NCBI GenBank assembly: GCA_964345385.1
Contig: CAYFQM010000002.1
Span: forward strand, 1 to 59,951
DNA length: 59,951 bases
Reading direction: 5' to 3'
Source of the DNA: CAG-1000 sp964345385
GTDB taxonomy: Bacteria; Bacillota_I; Bacilli_A; RF39; UBA660
The translations under genes were made by a program, and so were the position numbers. A model generated the notes under the pieces. It saw only the letters and a program-made list of their open reading frames with translations, was not told where the DNA came from and did no database searches. Shown in pieces: positions 1 to 8,510 of the stretch. The number at the start of each line of letters is the position of its first letter. Within the stretch, counting starts at the first letter, position 1.

Positions 1-575
1 GTAATATTACTTATAATAATTGTTAACAATAATATAATAGATAGAAAGATTATTATATTTAACGGATTATTAAATAAATTGCTGCTAGGTAATTCATCGT
101 TAATTTCTAATGATTCAATAATCTTTTTCACTTCATTATTATTACTTTTATTAGTAGTATATGAAAAATTAATAACATATTTTTTAGTTGTAAATATGTA
201 ATTATATTCATACAAATTATAACCATATAAATTTTCAGAATAGTATTTTATTATGTAATATAATGCCTTGTTATTATTAATGTTTATTTTATTTATTTTA
301 GATAATTTATATTTAAATTGTTGCTCATTGTTTACTTCAATATATGTAGTTATATTAGTTTTATATTTTTCAATATCTTTAGAACTTAATGAGCATATGT
401 TTTCTTTATTTTCGTTTAAACTTACTTTAATAAAAATAGTAGAATAGTCTGAAGACCACTTGTGTAATGAGTCGTTTTCAACATATATGTAATTTTCTGG
501 TATTTCTATATTAAAATAGTTTGTATTATATGTAGTATTAACATGAAAAAACAAAGCCAGTAAAAATAATTTCAT
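1..575 (-). CDS. Partial hypothetical secreted or membrane protein, cut by the window edge
   Basis: An open reading frame starts with ATG at 575, preceded on the minus strand by an AGGTGAT-type ribosome binding site, and stays open to the left edge (about 191 codons, no stop). The N-terminus (MKLFLLALFF) is a short signal-like hydrophobic stretch. The middle is Asn/Tyr/Lys-rich and hydrophilic. The last visible residues, rich in Ile and Leu, look like a membrane segment, so it may be an extracellular domain tethered by a C-terminal helix. I do not recognise the family. It is divergent from the next gene. Confidence 0.6.
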   Translation of the reverse strand, partial: MKLFLLALFFHVNTTYNTNYFNIEIPENYIYVENDSLHKWSSDYSTIFIKVSLNENKENICSLSSKDIEKYKTNITTYIEVNNEQQFKYKLSKINKININNNKALYYIIKYYSENLYGYNLYEYNYIFTTKKYVINFSYTTNKSNNNEVKKIIESLEINDELPSSNLFNNPLNIIIFLSIILLLTIIISNI

Positions 576-685
576 TTATATCACCTGTTAAGTAGTATAA
601 CATATTTTATTAAAAACATAAAAACTATTGCAAAAACCAATAAAATAGTATTAAATAATTATATAAAAGAACTGTGAGGATAAAA

Positions 686-1390
686 ATGAAAAAAATTATT
701 ATTATATTATTTATTATTGTAATATGTGCATATGGAATGTGTTATATTGATTATTTTATTTTTAAAAAGCATGATGTTTTTCCTAGATTAGCTATAAAGT
801 CATATAATAATGAAAATAATCAGGTCGTTTATAAATCTTTGTTTTATAAATTATATTATTGTAAAGAAGATGAAACTAAAACCATTATTGGTTATGGTGA
901 AAAGCCTCCTTTATGCAATAAAAAAATCGTAATTGAAAACGGTTATTATTATAATGACGCTGGGTTAGCTATTAGTGAAGAAGTATTATATTTATTAATG
1001 CATAAAAACATTTATACTTTAGATATGATAAATAATATTAGTAATGAAGTTGATTTGGCTAACGCTAAGTATGTTAGTGAAACATATGGAAGTCTTGATT
1101 ATAAAGAACTAACAGATGAGTTTGGTTCTAGTGAGGAAAATGATTCAAGTTATCAGTTAGTTATTTTTCCTAAATTTAAAAAAATAGATGGTGTATATGA
1201 TTGGGTATATGACAAAGAGGTTGAAGAAAAGTATTGTTTGATTAATGATACTAAGTCTGAGTTCTCTTTATATAAAGAAGGTTATTGTACTTCAAAAATT
1301 ATAATAAAAAAATTAGATAGTAAGTGGTGTAAACATGCTAAAAATTCAACATTAGCTTTTAAAACTGAATTTAATAAAATATGTAAATGA
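686..1390 (+). CDS. Hypothetical membrane-anchored extracellular protein
   Basis: This is a 234-residue protein with one N-terminal hydrophobic helix (MKKIIIILFIIVICAYGMCY), so probably a membrane anchor or uncleaved signal with the rest outside the cell. The remainder is Tyr/Lys/Glu-rich with several Cys. A GTG twelve bases upstream is in frame, but it belongs to the ribosome binding site GTGAGGA; the ATG at 686, five bases after GAGGA, is preferred. No family is recognised. It lies just upstream of cdsA, which has its own promoter. Confidence 0.65.
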   Translation: MKKIIIILFIIVICAYGMCYIDYFIFKKHDVFPRLAIKSYNNENNQVVYKSLFYKLYYCKEDETKTIIGYGEKPPLCNKKIVIENGYYYNDAGLAISEEVLYLLMHKNIYTLDMINNISNEVDLANAKYVSETYGSLDYKELTDEFGSSEENDSSYQLVIFPKFKKIDGVYDWVYDKEVEEKYCLINDTKSEFSLYKEGYCTSKIIIKKLDSKWCKHAKNSTLAFKTEFNKICK

Positions 1391-1406
1391 TTTTTTTGCT
1401 TCAATA

Positions 1407-1415
1407 TGTTATAAT
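1407..1415 (+). promoter_or_regulatory. Extended -10 promoter element for cdsA
   Basis: TGTTATAAT matches TGnTATAAT exactly and lies 15 bases before the cdsA start. No convincing -35 box is visible at 17 bases. Confidence 0.55.
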
Positions 1416-1430
1416 AAAGTAGGTGAATTT

Positions 1431-2219
1431 ATGAAAAAAAGGATAATAAGTGCTATAATAGCATCATTAATTATGGCTCCAATTGTAATATATGGTTCCA
1501 ATATATTTTATATTACAGTATGTATTTTAGGGGCTATAGGGCTTAATGAAATACTAACTATTAGAGGTACTAGAAAAAAAATACCAAACACTATGAGAGT
1601 ATTAGCAACAATATCTTATGTTTTAATAGCGGTTGGTTCTTGTAATTTGTTTGAATTTAATATAAATACAAATTATTTAATAATACCTTATTTAATATGT
1701 TTTATACCAATATTATTTTATGATAAAAAATATACTGCTGAAGACGCTTTTTTTGTAATTGGTACTATTATGTTTTTAGGACTTGCTTTTAATCATATTA
1801 TAGTTGTTAGGGATTTAAGTTTATATAAATTATTATATATAGTTGTTATAGCTACTATGAATGATACTTTTGCTCATTTATTTGGTGTTCAAATTGGTAG
1901 ATATAAGCTTTGCTCTGAAATATCTCCTAATAAGACGGTCGAAGGTTTTATAGGAGGATCACTAATGGCTACAATATTAGGAACAATGTTTTATATAACA
2001 TTTATATCAAATCCTCCATCATTGATTTTTGTTATAGTTATGTCTTTTGCACTGTCTTTAGTTGCTACATTTGGAGATTTGGTTTTTTCTAAAATTAAAA
2101 GATTGTATTCAGTAAAAGATTTTGGTAGTATAATGCCTGGTCATGGTGGAGTATTAGATAGATTAGATAGCTTTTTATTATGTATTATTGTTTATAGTAT
2201 ATTTTTATCATTATTATAG
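1431..2219 (+). CDS. cdsA: Phosphatidate cytidylyltransferase
   Basis: CdsA makes CDP-diacylglycerol from phosphatidic acid and CTP, the precursor of phosphatidylglycerol and cardiolipin, at the cytoplasmic membrane. The 262-residue length is normal. Multiple membrane helices are followed by the C-terminal family signature: GD at about residue 216, then SVKDFGSIMPGHGGVLDRLD with its conserved KD, PGHGG and DRxD. AGGTGAATTT precedes the ATG. It is eight bases from rseP, the usual cdsA-rseP pair of Bacillota. Confidence 0.95.
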   Translation: MKKRIISAIIASLIMAPIVIYGSNIFYITVCILGAIGLNEILTIRGTRKKIPNTMRVLATISYVLIAVGSCNLFEFNINTNYLIIPYLICFIPILFYDKKYTAEDAFFVIGTIMFLGLAFNHIIVVRDLSLYKLLYIVVIATMNDTFAHLFGVQIGRYKLCSEISPNKTVEGFIGGSLMATILGTMFYITFISNPPSLIFVIVMSFALSLVATFGDLVFSKIKRLYSVKDFGSIMPGHGGVLDRLDSFLLCIIVYSIFLSLL

Positions 2220-2227
2220 GAGGGAAA

Positions 2228-3280
2228 ATGGACGCAATTATAACATTTATATTACTTATATTAATTCTTGGAATTATAATATTTATTCATGAATTTGGTC
2301 ACTTTATTACTGCTAAGAAGTCTGGAGTATATGTAGAAGAATTTTCTCTTGGGATGGGAAGCGCAATATTTAAATATAAGCCTAAGAAAAGTGAAACAAC
2401 ATATTCTTTAAGGATATTTCCTATTGGTGGTTATGTTGCTATGGCTGATAAAGAAGATAGTAGCAAAAAAATAAAAAAAGATAGAGTTTTAGAAAATAAA
2501 TCAACATTACAAAAAATCTTAGTATTTGCTGCAGGTATTATTATGAATTTTATACTTGCTTATGTTTTGTTTTTTGTTAGTGCTCTTTTATATGGAAGGC
2601 CTATAAATGAGCCTATTATAGGTGCTGTTGTTGAAAATACGCCTGCATTTGAAGAAGGAATTGAAGTAGGAGATAAAATTATAAGTATTAATGATAACCT
2701 TGTTTATAATTGGGATGATGTTATGCTAGAATTATCTGCTAAAAAGTTAACAAGTGAATATAAGTTTGAAATAATTAAAGAAGATGGAAGTAAACGAACA
2801 TATAAAGTAATGCCTATTATTCATGAAACAGAAGATGGAGATATTAGAGAGTTTGGTATTGGTTCATCTGAAACAAAATATATTAAAGGATTTAAAAATG
2901 CAGTTATATATTCTATAGAAAGTGTACATGGTAACAGTAGATTAATATTTAAAATAATTAAATCATTATTTTTAGGTAAAATATCACTTAATAATTTAAG
3001 CGGTCCAGTTGGAATTTATACAGTAGTTGACCAAGTAAAATCAAGTGGGTTAATATCCATATTATATTTAACTGCTTATCTTAGTATAAATGTTGGTATT
3101 GTTAATTTATTTCCTATTCCTGTATTTGATGGAGGCAGAATATTAATTGTATTAATAGAAAAGGCACTTGGAAAGAAAACGCCAGAAAAATTAGAGTTAA
3201 TATTAAATTTTATTGGTTTTGCTTTTATGATATTATTAATGATTTATGTAACCTTTAATGATATTCTTAGGTTGGTTTAA
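2228..3280 (+). CDS. rseP: RIP metalloprotease RseP/RasP (site-2 protease)
   Basis: This is a membrane zinc protease that cleaves transmembrane anti-sigma factors and remnant signal peptides inside the bilayer. The zinc motif HEFGH is near residue 21 in the first helix. A PDZ domain spans about 120-195 (GAVVENTPAFEEGIEVGDKI). The second catalytic motif NLFPIPVFDGGRI is near 290, with the Asp that completes the zinc site. Length (350) is normal. AGGAGG precedes the ATG. It is probably transcribed with cdsA and the small downstream gene. Confidence 0.95.
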   Translation: MDAIITFILLILILGIIIFIHEFGHFITAKKSGVYVEEFSLGMGSAIFKYKPKKSETTYSLRIFPIGGYVAMADKEDSSKKIKKDRVLENKSTLQKILVFAAGIIMNFILAYVLFFVSALLYGRPINEPIIGAVVENTPAFEEGIEVGDKIISINDNLVYNWDDVMLELSAKKLTSEYKFEIIKEDGSKRTYKVMPIIHETEDGDIREFGIGSSETKYIKGFKNAVIYSIESVHGNSRLIFKIIKSLFLGKISLNNLSGPVGIYTVVDQVKSSGLISILYLTAYLSINVGIVNLFPIPVFDGGRILIVLIEKALGKKTPEKLELILNFIGFAFMILLMIYVTFNDILRLV

Positions 3281-3282
3281 AT

Positions 3283-3651
3283 ATGGAAAATAAATTTTTG
3301 AAAAACAAAATTGTTATTAATTATTGTAAAGATTATTATAAGATAATTAACGAAACATTTAGTGATAAAGATGTTATTAGTGAGAAATTGATACAAATAT
3401 ATCAACGATATATTTTTTCTATAGATGTTAAAGATAAAAAAAATTTAAAAAGAGCAGTTGATTTAAATGATGCAGTTAGTAGATATTTTGATGATAGAGA
3501 ATTTAAAACTATGCTTTCTAATCATTTAAAAGCGTTAAAAATTCCAAAAGAAGGAAATGTTATATTATATATAGTGAATTCTATTATTAAAATCTATCAA
3601 AAATACAAAGAAGGTTATACAAGAAATTTATATATTCCTAAATGGATATAA
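3283..3651 (+). CDS. Small hypothetical protein
   Basis: A 122-residue, Lys/Ile/Tyr-rich, apparently helical cytoplasmic protein with no signal or membrane segment. It begins two bases after rseP ends and ends eight bases before the broken tRNA-Arg. Base composition matches the neighbouring core genes. No family is recognised; it is supported mainly by operon position and uninterrupted length. Confidence 0.6.
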   Translation: MENKFLKNKIVINYCKDYYKIINETFSDKDVISEKLIQIYQRYIFSIDVKDKKNLKRAVDLNDAVSRYFDDREFKTMLSNHLKALKIPKEGNVILYIVNSIIKIYQKYKEGYTRNLYIPKWI

Positions 3652-3658
3652 TTCTTTT

Positions 3659-3697
3659 GTCTTCGTAGCTCAGTTGGATAGAGCGACTCCCTCCTAA
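3659..3697 (+). pseudogene. 5' half of a split tRNA-Arg(CCU) gene
   Basis: The segment has a 5' acceptor strand GTCTTCG, a D arm (GCTC..GAGC), the 5' anticodon stem ACTCC and the loop CTCCTAA with anticodon CCU. It then stops matching a tRNA. The missing 3' half is at 8660-8697. Joined, they give 77 nt with a perfect acceptor stem (GTCTTCG/CGAAGAC), perfect anticodon stem (ACTCC/GGAGT) and a T arm. This is the left junction of an island. Confidence 0.88.
3689..3697 (+). repeat. Left attachment-site core (direct repeat)
   Basis: CCCTCCTAA is repeated exactly at 8651-8659, 4,962 bp away. It covers the end of the anticodon stem and the loop of tRNA-Arg(CCU), a common crossover site for tyrosine integrases. 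Confidence 0.8.
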
Positions 3698-3853
3698 TGA
3701 CTTCCTAATCTTTAAGTCTAATTATAATAAACTCTTATAAATAGTGGGTTGGGATAGCTTTGGGATAAAAAAACGGTGGCGAAAAGTGGCGGAATTCACG
3801 AAAATACCCGAAAATATCCGAAAAAATACATAAAAATTCGTAAAAAATTATAT

Positions 3854-3930
3854 GTCCTCGTAACTCAGTTGGATAGAGTACCCCTCTCCTAAAGGGGAAG
3901 TCGGACGTTCAAATCGTCTCGGGGACGCCA
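3854..3930 (+). tRNA. tRNA-Arg (anticodon CCU)
   Basis: A complete 77-nt cloverleaf with encoded CCA. The acceptor stem is GTCCTCG/CGGGGAC. The D stem is ACTC/GAGT. The anticodon stem CCCCT/AGGGG encloses CTCCTAA with anticodon CCT. The T stem is GGACG/CGTCT. It reads AGG codons. It lies 156 bp inside the island and is not identical to the split gene, so it may be an island-borne replacement. It is followed by a terminator. Confidence 0.9.
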
Positions 3931-3943
3931 TTTTTAACATAAG

Positions 3944-3968
3944 ATTAAGTAATAGTTACTTAATTTTT
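3944..3968 (+). terminator. Terminator after tRNA-Arg(CCU)
   Basis: ATTAAGTAA, loop TAG, TTACTTAAT, then a T tract: a perfect nine-bp stem. Confidence 0.7.
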
Positions 3969-4001
3969 AAATGAAAGAATTTATAGTTGAGGTGAACTTA
4001 T

Positions 4002-4403
4002 ATGGAAAGATCTGAAAAAGAATATGACAATTTTTTAAATCCACATGAAAAAAAATTAATTGATTCTTTAATGGTAAATCATAAAATAGAATTTCATATA
4101 GATTCAGAATATGAAAAATCTGTATGGCATAGATTTCCTATTGTAATAAAAGATAAGCATTATTATAAAATAGTTAAGTTGGCACTTGATAGAGCAAAGG
4201 TAAAGTATCAACTTCCTCATGAGAAAGAACTTTATGAAATTGATATGGTTAATAATAGTGACGCAATTATAATTGGGGATAAGTCAAAAATAAATGATAT
4301 AATATTAATTAGAACTAGAGATAATAAAGAAAAAAATATTATGAAATTTATAAAGATATTAAAGGAGCTTAATTATGAAGAAAGTATTATTCGCAACGCA
4401 TAA
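4002..4403 (+). CDS. Hypothetical protein in the island
   Basis: A 133-residue soluble protein rich in Lys, Glu, Asp and Ile, with no membrane segment. GAGGTGAACTTAT precedes the ATG. Its last 29 bases overlap the RdgB-like gene in another frame, which suggests translational coupling and a shared role or transcript. I do not recognise a family and assign no function. Confidence 0.6.
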   Translation: MERSEKEYDNFLNPHEKKLIDSLMVNHKIEFHIDSEYEKSVWHRFPIVIKDKHYYKIVKLALDRAKVKYQLPHEKELYEIDMVNNSDAIIIGDKSKINDIILIRTRDNKEKNIMKFIKILKELNYEESIIRNA

Positions 4404-4989
4404 TCCATCAAAATTAAATTTATATAAAAATATGTTAATAGATAGTTATTATGAATTAATAAATTCAAATGATATCGCAATAGATTATGATGTTGAAGAA
4501 GTTGTGAAAGACGTTAAAGAAATAGCTTTTAAAAAGGTAAGAGAATATAGTCAACTAACGGATATGATTACTATAAGTGAAGATACTGGCCTATACTTTG
4601 ATGGAGTTAGTGATGATGAACAACCAGGTGTGAATGTTAATTCAGTAAATGGTGTTAAATTATCTGAAGAGGAAAGAATTACACATTATTTAAATTTAAT
4701 AAATAAATATGGTGGTAAACTTAATGGTTATTGGCAAAAGACTGTTGCAGTAAGTGATCTAAAAGGAAATATTTATTCATTTGATTATAAAATTAATAAA
4801 ATATTTGTTAATGAGGTCAATGAAAGAAGAAATCCAGGATATCCGTTAGACTCTATATCAATAACACCAGAGTATAATAAATATACTGTTGATCTAACTG
4901 ATAAGGAAAATAATAAGTTAAATGAACTATGTAATAAAGAGATTCATGAGTTTTTAGTAGATATTTTAAGCAAAGTGTATGAAAATTAA
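4375..4989 (+). CDS. RdgB/HAM1-like non-canonical purine NTP pyrophosphatase (divergent)
   Basis: A 204-residue protein of the ITPase/HAM1 fold. The N-terminal ATHNPSKL near residue 7 matches the family's substrate-binding motif (T/S-x-N-x-x-K). SEDTGLYFDGV near residue 67 corresponds to the catalytic acidic loop (DDSGL type). Family members remove dITP and XTP from the nucleotide pool. The rest is divergent from ordinary RdgB, so it may be an accessory paralogue; the exact substrate is unproven. GGAG sits seven to nine bases before the ATG. Confidence 0.7.
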   Translation: MKKVLFATHNPSKLNLYKNMLIDSYYELINSNDIAIDYDVEEVVKDVKEIAFKKVREYSQLTDMITISEDTGLYFDGVSDDEQPGVNVNSVNGVKLSEEERITHYLNLINKYGGKLNGYWQKTVAVSDLKGNIYSFDYKINKIFVNEVNERRNPGYPLDSISITPEYNKYTVDLTDKENNKLNELCNKEIHEFLVDILSKVYEN

Positions 4990-4997
4990 GGCTTTTT

Positions 4998-5006
4998 TGC
5001 TATAAT
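4998..5006 (+). promoter_or_regulatory. Extended -10 promoter element for the ABC-F gene
   Basis: TGCTATAAT fits TGnTATAAT and lies 30 bases before the ATG at 5036, just after the upstream gene ends. Confidence 0.55.
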
Positions 5007-5035
5007 AACAGTGAATTTGTTTGGAGGGGAAAACA

Positions 5036-6718
5036 ATGTTAGAAATTAGTTTAAGTGGAGTCAAGAAAACTTTTGGCTTTGATAAAAGAGTATTAGATGG
5101 ATTTAACTTTGAAGCTAACACAGGAGAGAGAATAGCTTTAATAGGTCCAAATGGAAGTGGTAAGACTACTATTTTCAAAATTTTTACTGGTGAAGAAAAT
5201 GTTCAAGAAGGTGTGGTTTCAATTAGAAAAAATGCTTCGCTTGGAATGCTATCTCAAATACCACCAAAGGTTAATAATGAAGTAACGGTAAGAGATATAT
5301 TAGTTCAAAAATTACAAAACGTATTTGAATTAGAACAAAGAATGCATCAATTAGAAGATAAAATGGCACAAATAAAAGACCCTGCTCAATTAGAAGATGT
5401 CCTTAAAACTTACGGCCAACTTCAACAAGCTTTTGAAGCAATGGGCGGATATGAAGTTGAATCTAAAATAAGTAAGATATGCAACGGTTTCAAAATAAAG
5501 GAAGAAATGTTAAGCAGATCATTTAATAGTTTATCTGGCGGAGAAAAGACGATCGTTAATTTAGCTGCGCTAATGATAAGTGAACCATCAATTCTTTTAT
5601 TAGATGAACCAACTAACCATTTAGATATAGATACATTAGAATGGTTTGAGGAATATTTAAGAAATTACAAAGGAACAGTTGTTATAAGTTCGCACGATAG
5701 ATATTTCCTTGATAAAGTTGCAACTAAAACAGTTTTAATTGAAAGAGGAGAAGCCGAAGTCTTTCACGGAAACTACTCTTATTATTTAGAAGAAAATGAG
5801 CGAAGAATAATGAGAGAGTTTGAAGATTTCAAAAATCAACAAAAGCAAATTGAAGCTATGAAAAATAAAATTAAGCAACTTCAAGAATGGGGCAAGTTAG
5901 CATTTCCTGGAGGTGAGCCATTCTTTAAAAGAGCAGCAAGTATTCAAAAAAGACTAGATAAAATAGAACTGTTAGATAGACCAGAAGAAAAGAAAGAATT
6001 ACCTTTAGATTTTCAAATTGAAGGTAGATCTGGGAAAGATGTTTTAGTAGTAGAAGATCTTGGAATAATTCTTGGAGATAAAGTCTTATTTGATGGAGCT
6101 GAATTTCATATCAGATATGGTGAAAAGGTTTGCATGATGGGAGCAAACGGAAGTGGTAAGTCTACTTTTGTAAAAGCTTTATTAGGAAATATTCCTTTAA
6201 CACAAGGAGAAATTAAATTAGGAAGTAATGTTACTATTGGTTATATTCCACAAGAAATTAAATTTGAAAATGATAATGAAACTATTTTAGATTATGCTAG
6301 AAAAGCTTCAACATTAGATGAAACTCGTTTAAGAGCTTCACTTGCAAAATTTATGTTTCATGGTGAAGGTGTATTTAAAAGAGTAGGTAAATTATCTGGT
6401 GGAGAAAAGGTTAGATTAAAACTATTTGAGCTAATTCAAAAGAGAGCTAATCTATTAATTATGGATGAGCCAACTAACCATATTGATATTGATACTAAAG
6501 AAGTATTAGAAGAAGCTCTACAAGATTATAAAGGTACATTATTCTTTATATCACACGACAGATACTTTATAAATAAACTTGCAGAAAGAACTCTAAATAT
6601 TGAAGATCAATCAGTAGAACAATATTTAGGAAATTATGATTACTTTAAGGAACAAAAACAAAAAAAGTTAGTTAGCCCTATCACTACTAACCAAAATAAT
6701 GGACCTAAAAGACGATAG
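5036..6718 (+). CDS. ABC-F family ATPase (translation factor, possible ribosome protection)
   Basis: This 560-residue protein has two ABC ATPase domains and no membrane segment, the ABC-F layout. Domain 1 has GPNGSGKT near residue 36, the signature LSGGE near 165 and DEPTNHLDID. A charged helical linker spans about 250-310. Domain 2 has GANGSGKS near 373, LSGGE and DEPTNHIDID. ABC-F proteins bind the ribosomal E site; some protect against macrolide, lincosamide, streptogramin, pleuromutilin or phenicol drugs. An upstream in-frame TTG at 5021 abuts the GGAGGGG site, so ATG 5036 is the start. Proximity to an APH-like kinase favours a resistance role, but a housekeeping one is possible. Confidence 0.88.
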   Translation: MLEISLSGVKKTFGFDKRVLDGFNFEANTGERIALIGPNGSGKTTIFKIFTGEENVQEGVVSIRKNASLGMLSQIPPKVNNEVTVRDILVQKLQNVFELEQRMHQLEDKMAQIKDPAQLEDVLKTYGQLQQAFEAMGGYEVESKISKICNGFKIKEEMLSRSFNSLSGGEKTIVNLAALMISEPSILLLDEPTNHLDIDTLEWFEEYLRNYKGTVVISSHDRYFLDKVATKTVLIERGEAEVFHGNYSYYLEENERRIMREFEDFKNQQKQIEAMKNKIKQLQEWGKLAFPGGEPFFKRAASIQKRLDKIELLDRPEEKKELPLDFQIEGRSGKDVLVVEDLGIILGDKVLFDGAEFHIRYGEKVCMMGANGSGKSTFVKALLGNIPLTQGEIKLGSNVTIGYIPQEIKFENDNETILDYARKASTLDETRLRASLAKFMFHGEGVFKRVGKLSGGEKVRLKLFELIQKRANLLIMDEPTNHIDIDTKEVLEEALQDYKGTLFFISHDRYFINKLAERTLNIEDQSVEQYLGNYDYFKEQKQKKLVSPITTNQNNGPKRR

Positions 6719-6737
6719 GGCGAAAGTTGAGGATAAA

Positions 6738-7520
6738 ATGGAATTTAAATATAAAATTATTGATACAGTAGAAAATTTCATAAAGGATTCTATTCTTACA
6801 GAAATAAATATTGGTTGCTCTAATTCTCAAGTTGTAAGAATTGAAAAATCTGATAAAGTTTATTTTCTAAAAATAGCTGAAGGAAATATTTTAACTTCTG
6901 AATATGAAAAATTAAAATGGTTAGAAGGAAAGATAAGAGTTCCAAAAGTTGTTTTATATGAAAAAACAGATGGAGTTGAATACTTAATTACTGAAGCTAT
7001 ATTAGGCGAAATGGTATGTTCAGATTATTATTTAGAACATTGGAATGAAGGTATTCCAATAATAGTAGAAGCTTTTAAAGAAATTTATAAAGTAGATACT
7101 AAAGATTGTCCTTTTAAAGTAGATTTAAATTATAAGCTTAATTTAGTAAAAAATAATATTGATAACAATTTAATAGATATAAATAATTTAAGTAATGCTA
7201 CATTAGAAAGATTTGGATCATTAGAAAACGTATATCATTATTTATTAGAAAATAGATCGTTAGCTGAAGAGGAATTATGCTTTTCACACGGTGATACAAG
7301 TTTACCGAATATATTTGCTTTTGATAATAAGTTTTCTGGATTTATTGATGTTGGTGAATGTGGGATAGCAGAAAAATGGTTTGATATTGCAATTGTTGTA
7401 AAATCAATCATCAGAAATTATGGTGAAGAAGCAGTTCAAGAATTTTATAAACAACTTGGAGTTGAAGAAAATAAAGATAGAATAGATTATTATTTATTAA
7501 TGATGGAATTATATTTATAG
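6738..7520 (+). CDS. APH(3')-like aminoglycoside phosphotransferase
   Basis: A 260-residue kinase-like protein, the usual APH(3') length. The catalytic loop FSHGDTSLPNIF (near residues 188-199) has the HGDxxxxN motif. GFIDVGECGIAEKWFDIA supplies the magnesium-binding Asp and the family's C-terminal signature. WLEGK..VPKV in the N-lobe also resembles APH(3')-III. Such enzymes phosphorylate the 3'-hydroxyl of kanamycin-type drugs with ATP. Similarity is clear but divergent, so drug range is unknown. The ATG at 6738 follows GTTGAGG; an ATG at 6699 lies inside the ABC-F gene and is less likely. It is cotranscribed with the ABC-F gene. Confidence 0.8.
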   Translation: MEFKYKIIDTVENFIKDSILTEINIGCSNSQVVRIEKSDKVYFLKIAEGNILTSEYEKLKWLEGKIRVPKVVLYEKTDGVEYLITEAILGEMVCSDYYLEHWNEGIPIIVEAFKEIYKVDTKDCPFKVDLNYKLNLVKNNIDNNLIDINNLSNATLERFGSLENVYHYLLENRSLAEEELCFSHGDTSLPNIFAFDNKFSGFIDVGECGIAEKWFDIAIVVKSIIRNYGEEAVQEFYKQLGVEENKDRIDYYLLMMELYL

Positions 7521-7537
7521 TAATGGGGGTTATAAAT

Positions 7538-8014
7538 ATGGATTATAATATAGAAAAACTTTCAGATTATATTGCTGATAAAGACCAATTTGAATTACTT
7601 GCTAATCAAGTGTATTATTTAACAGATCATTTATCATCAGATTATCCGAAACATTATGAATGGTTTTTTCAAAAGCATTTACCTTTTATCGGTAATGGTG
7701 AAAGAGAAGCGTTTTTCATTCGTAAATATGGTAATATATGCGGAGTAGCTTTCTTAAAGAACACTCCAGAAGAAAAGAAAATTTGTACTTTTTATGTTGC
7801 TGAACACGGAAGAAATATGGGTGTTGGAAGAAACCTAATGAAAGCTTCAATTGATTTCTTAGGAACAGAAACTCCTATGATTACAATGCCGAAGGAGAAA
7901 GTACCTTATTTTATCCATTTTATAAAAAATCATAATTGGAAAATAACGCAAATAGTTGAAGGGTACTACGTTAAAGATTCTGACGAAGTGGTTTTCAATG
8001 GGAAACTACAATAA
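7538..8014 (+). CDS. GNAT family N-acetyltransferase
   Basis: A 158-residue protein with a GNAT-like core. TFYVAEHGRNMGVGRNLMKA near residues 88-107 contains the acetyl-CoA pyrophosphate-binding pattern (R-x-x-G-x-G). The substrate is unknown; an aminoglycoside or other small amine is conceivable given the kinase next door, but nothing in the sequence proves it. GGGGG lies eight bases before ATG 7538, so the upstream in-frame ATG at 7523 is disfavoured. It is followed by a strong terminator. Confidence 0.75.
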   Translation: MDYNIEKLSDYIADKDQFELLANQVYYLTDHLSSDYPKHYEWFFQKHLPFIGNGEREAFFIRKYGNICGVAFLKNTPEEKKICTFYVAEHGRNMGVGRNLMKASIDFLGTETPMITMPKEKVPYFIHFIKNHNWKITQIVEGYYVKDSDEVVFNGKLQ

Positions 8015-8016
8015 TT

Positions 8017-8040
8017 AAAAGTCAAAATAATGACTTTTTT
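8017..8040 (+). terminator. Rho-independent terminator of the ABC-F/APH/GNAT operon
   Basis: AAAAGTCA, loop AAATAA, TGACTTTT, followed by T residues. Confidence 0.8.
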
Positions 8041-8090
8041 CGTGTATTAATGTATAATAGCATTGTTATTTACTTGATTTAGAAGGTTTT

Positions 8091-8510
8091 ATGGAAAATA
8101 ATTTAGAAGCGGATATAGAAAAATCAATATATGAAACATGGCACGACCGAAATGTTGAACAAAATGCTGATAAACCTGCAATTGAATATTTTGGCAAAAA
8201 GTGGACAAGCAAAGATAACAGAATATTTACTTCTGTTGATGGTGGATATATGCACCCAAGCACTTGTGACCATACTTTAAGAAAGATTGTAAGAAAGTAT
8301 AACTTAGACCCAATATGTTTTCATGAATTAAAGCATACTTGTGCAAGTCTTTTAATCAATTCTGGTGTTGACCCAAAGACAGTTAGTAAGAGATTAGGAC
8401 ATTCAGACACATCAATCACAATGGAAATATACACACATGCTTTTGAAGAAAGTAAAAATGCTTGTGCAGATAGATTCGATGAGATGATGAAAAAGTTAGA
8501 AAATGCCTAA
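8091..8510 (+). pseudogene. Chimeric ORF: acyl-CoA-synthetase-like start fused to a tyrosine integrase C-terminus
   Basis: A 139-codon ORF with its own ribosome site (AGAAGG) and TATAAT box at 8053. Residues about 1-38 (SIYETWHDRNVEQNADKPAI, then EYFGKKWT) resemble the beginning of AMP-forming acyl-CoA synthetases. Residues about 45-139 are the C-terminal catalytic part of a tyrosine recombinase: HELKHT (Lys where Arg is usual), LGHSD, and the nucleophile Tyr in YTHAF. The first catalytic Arg and the arm and core-binding domains are absent, so it cannot be a working integrase. An internal deletion probably joined two genes in frame. It lies about 150 bp from the right island end. Confidence 0.72.
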
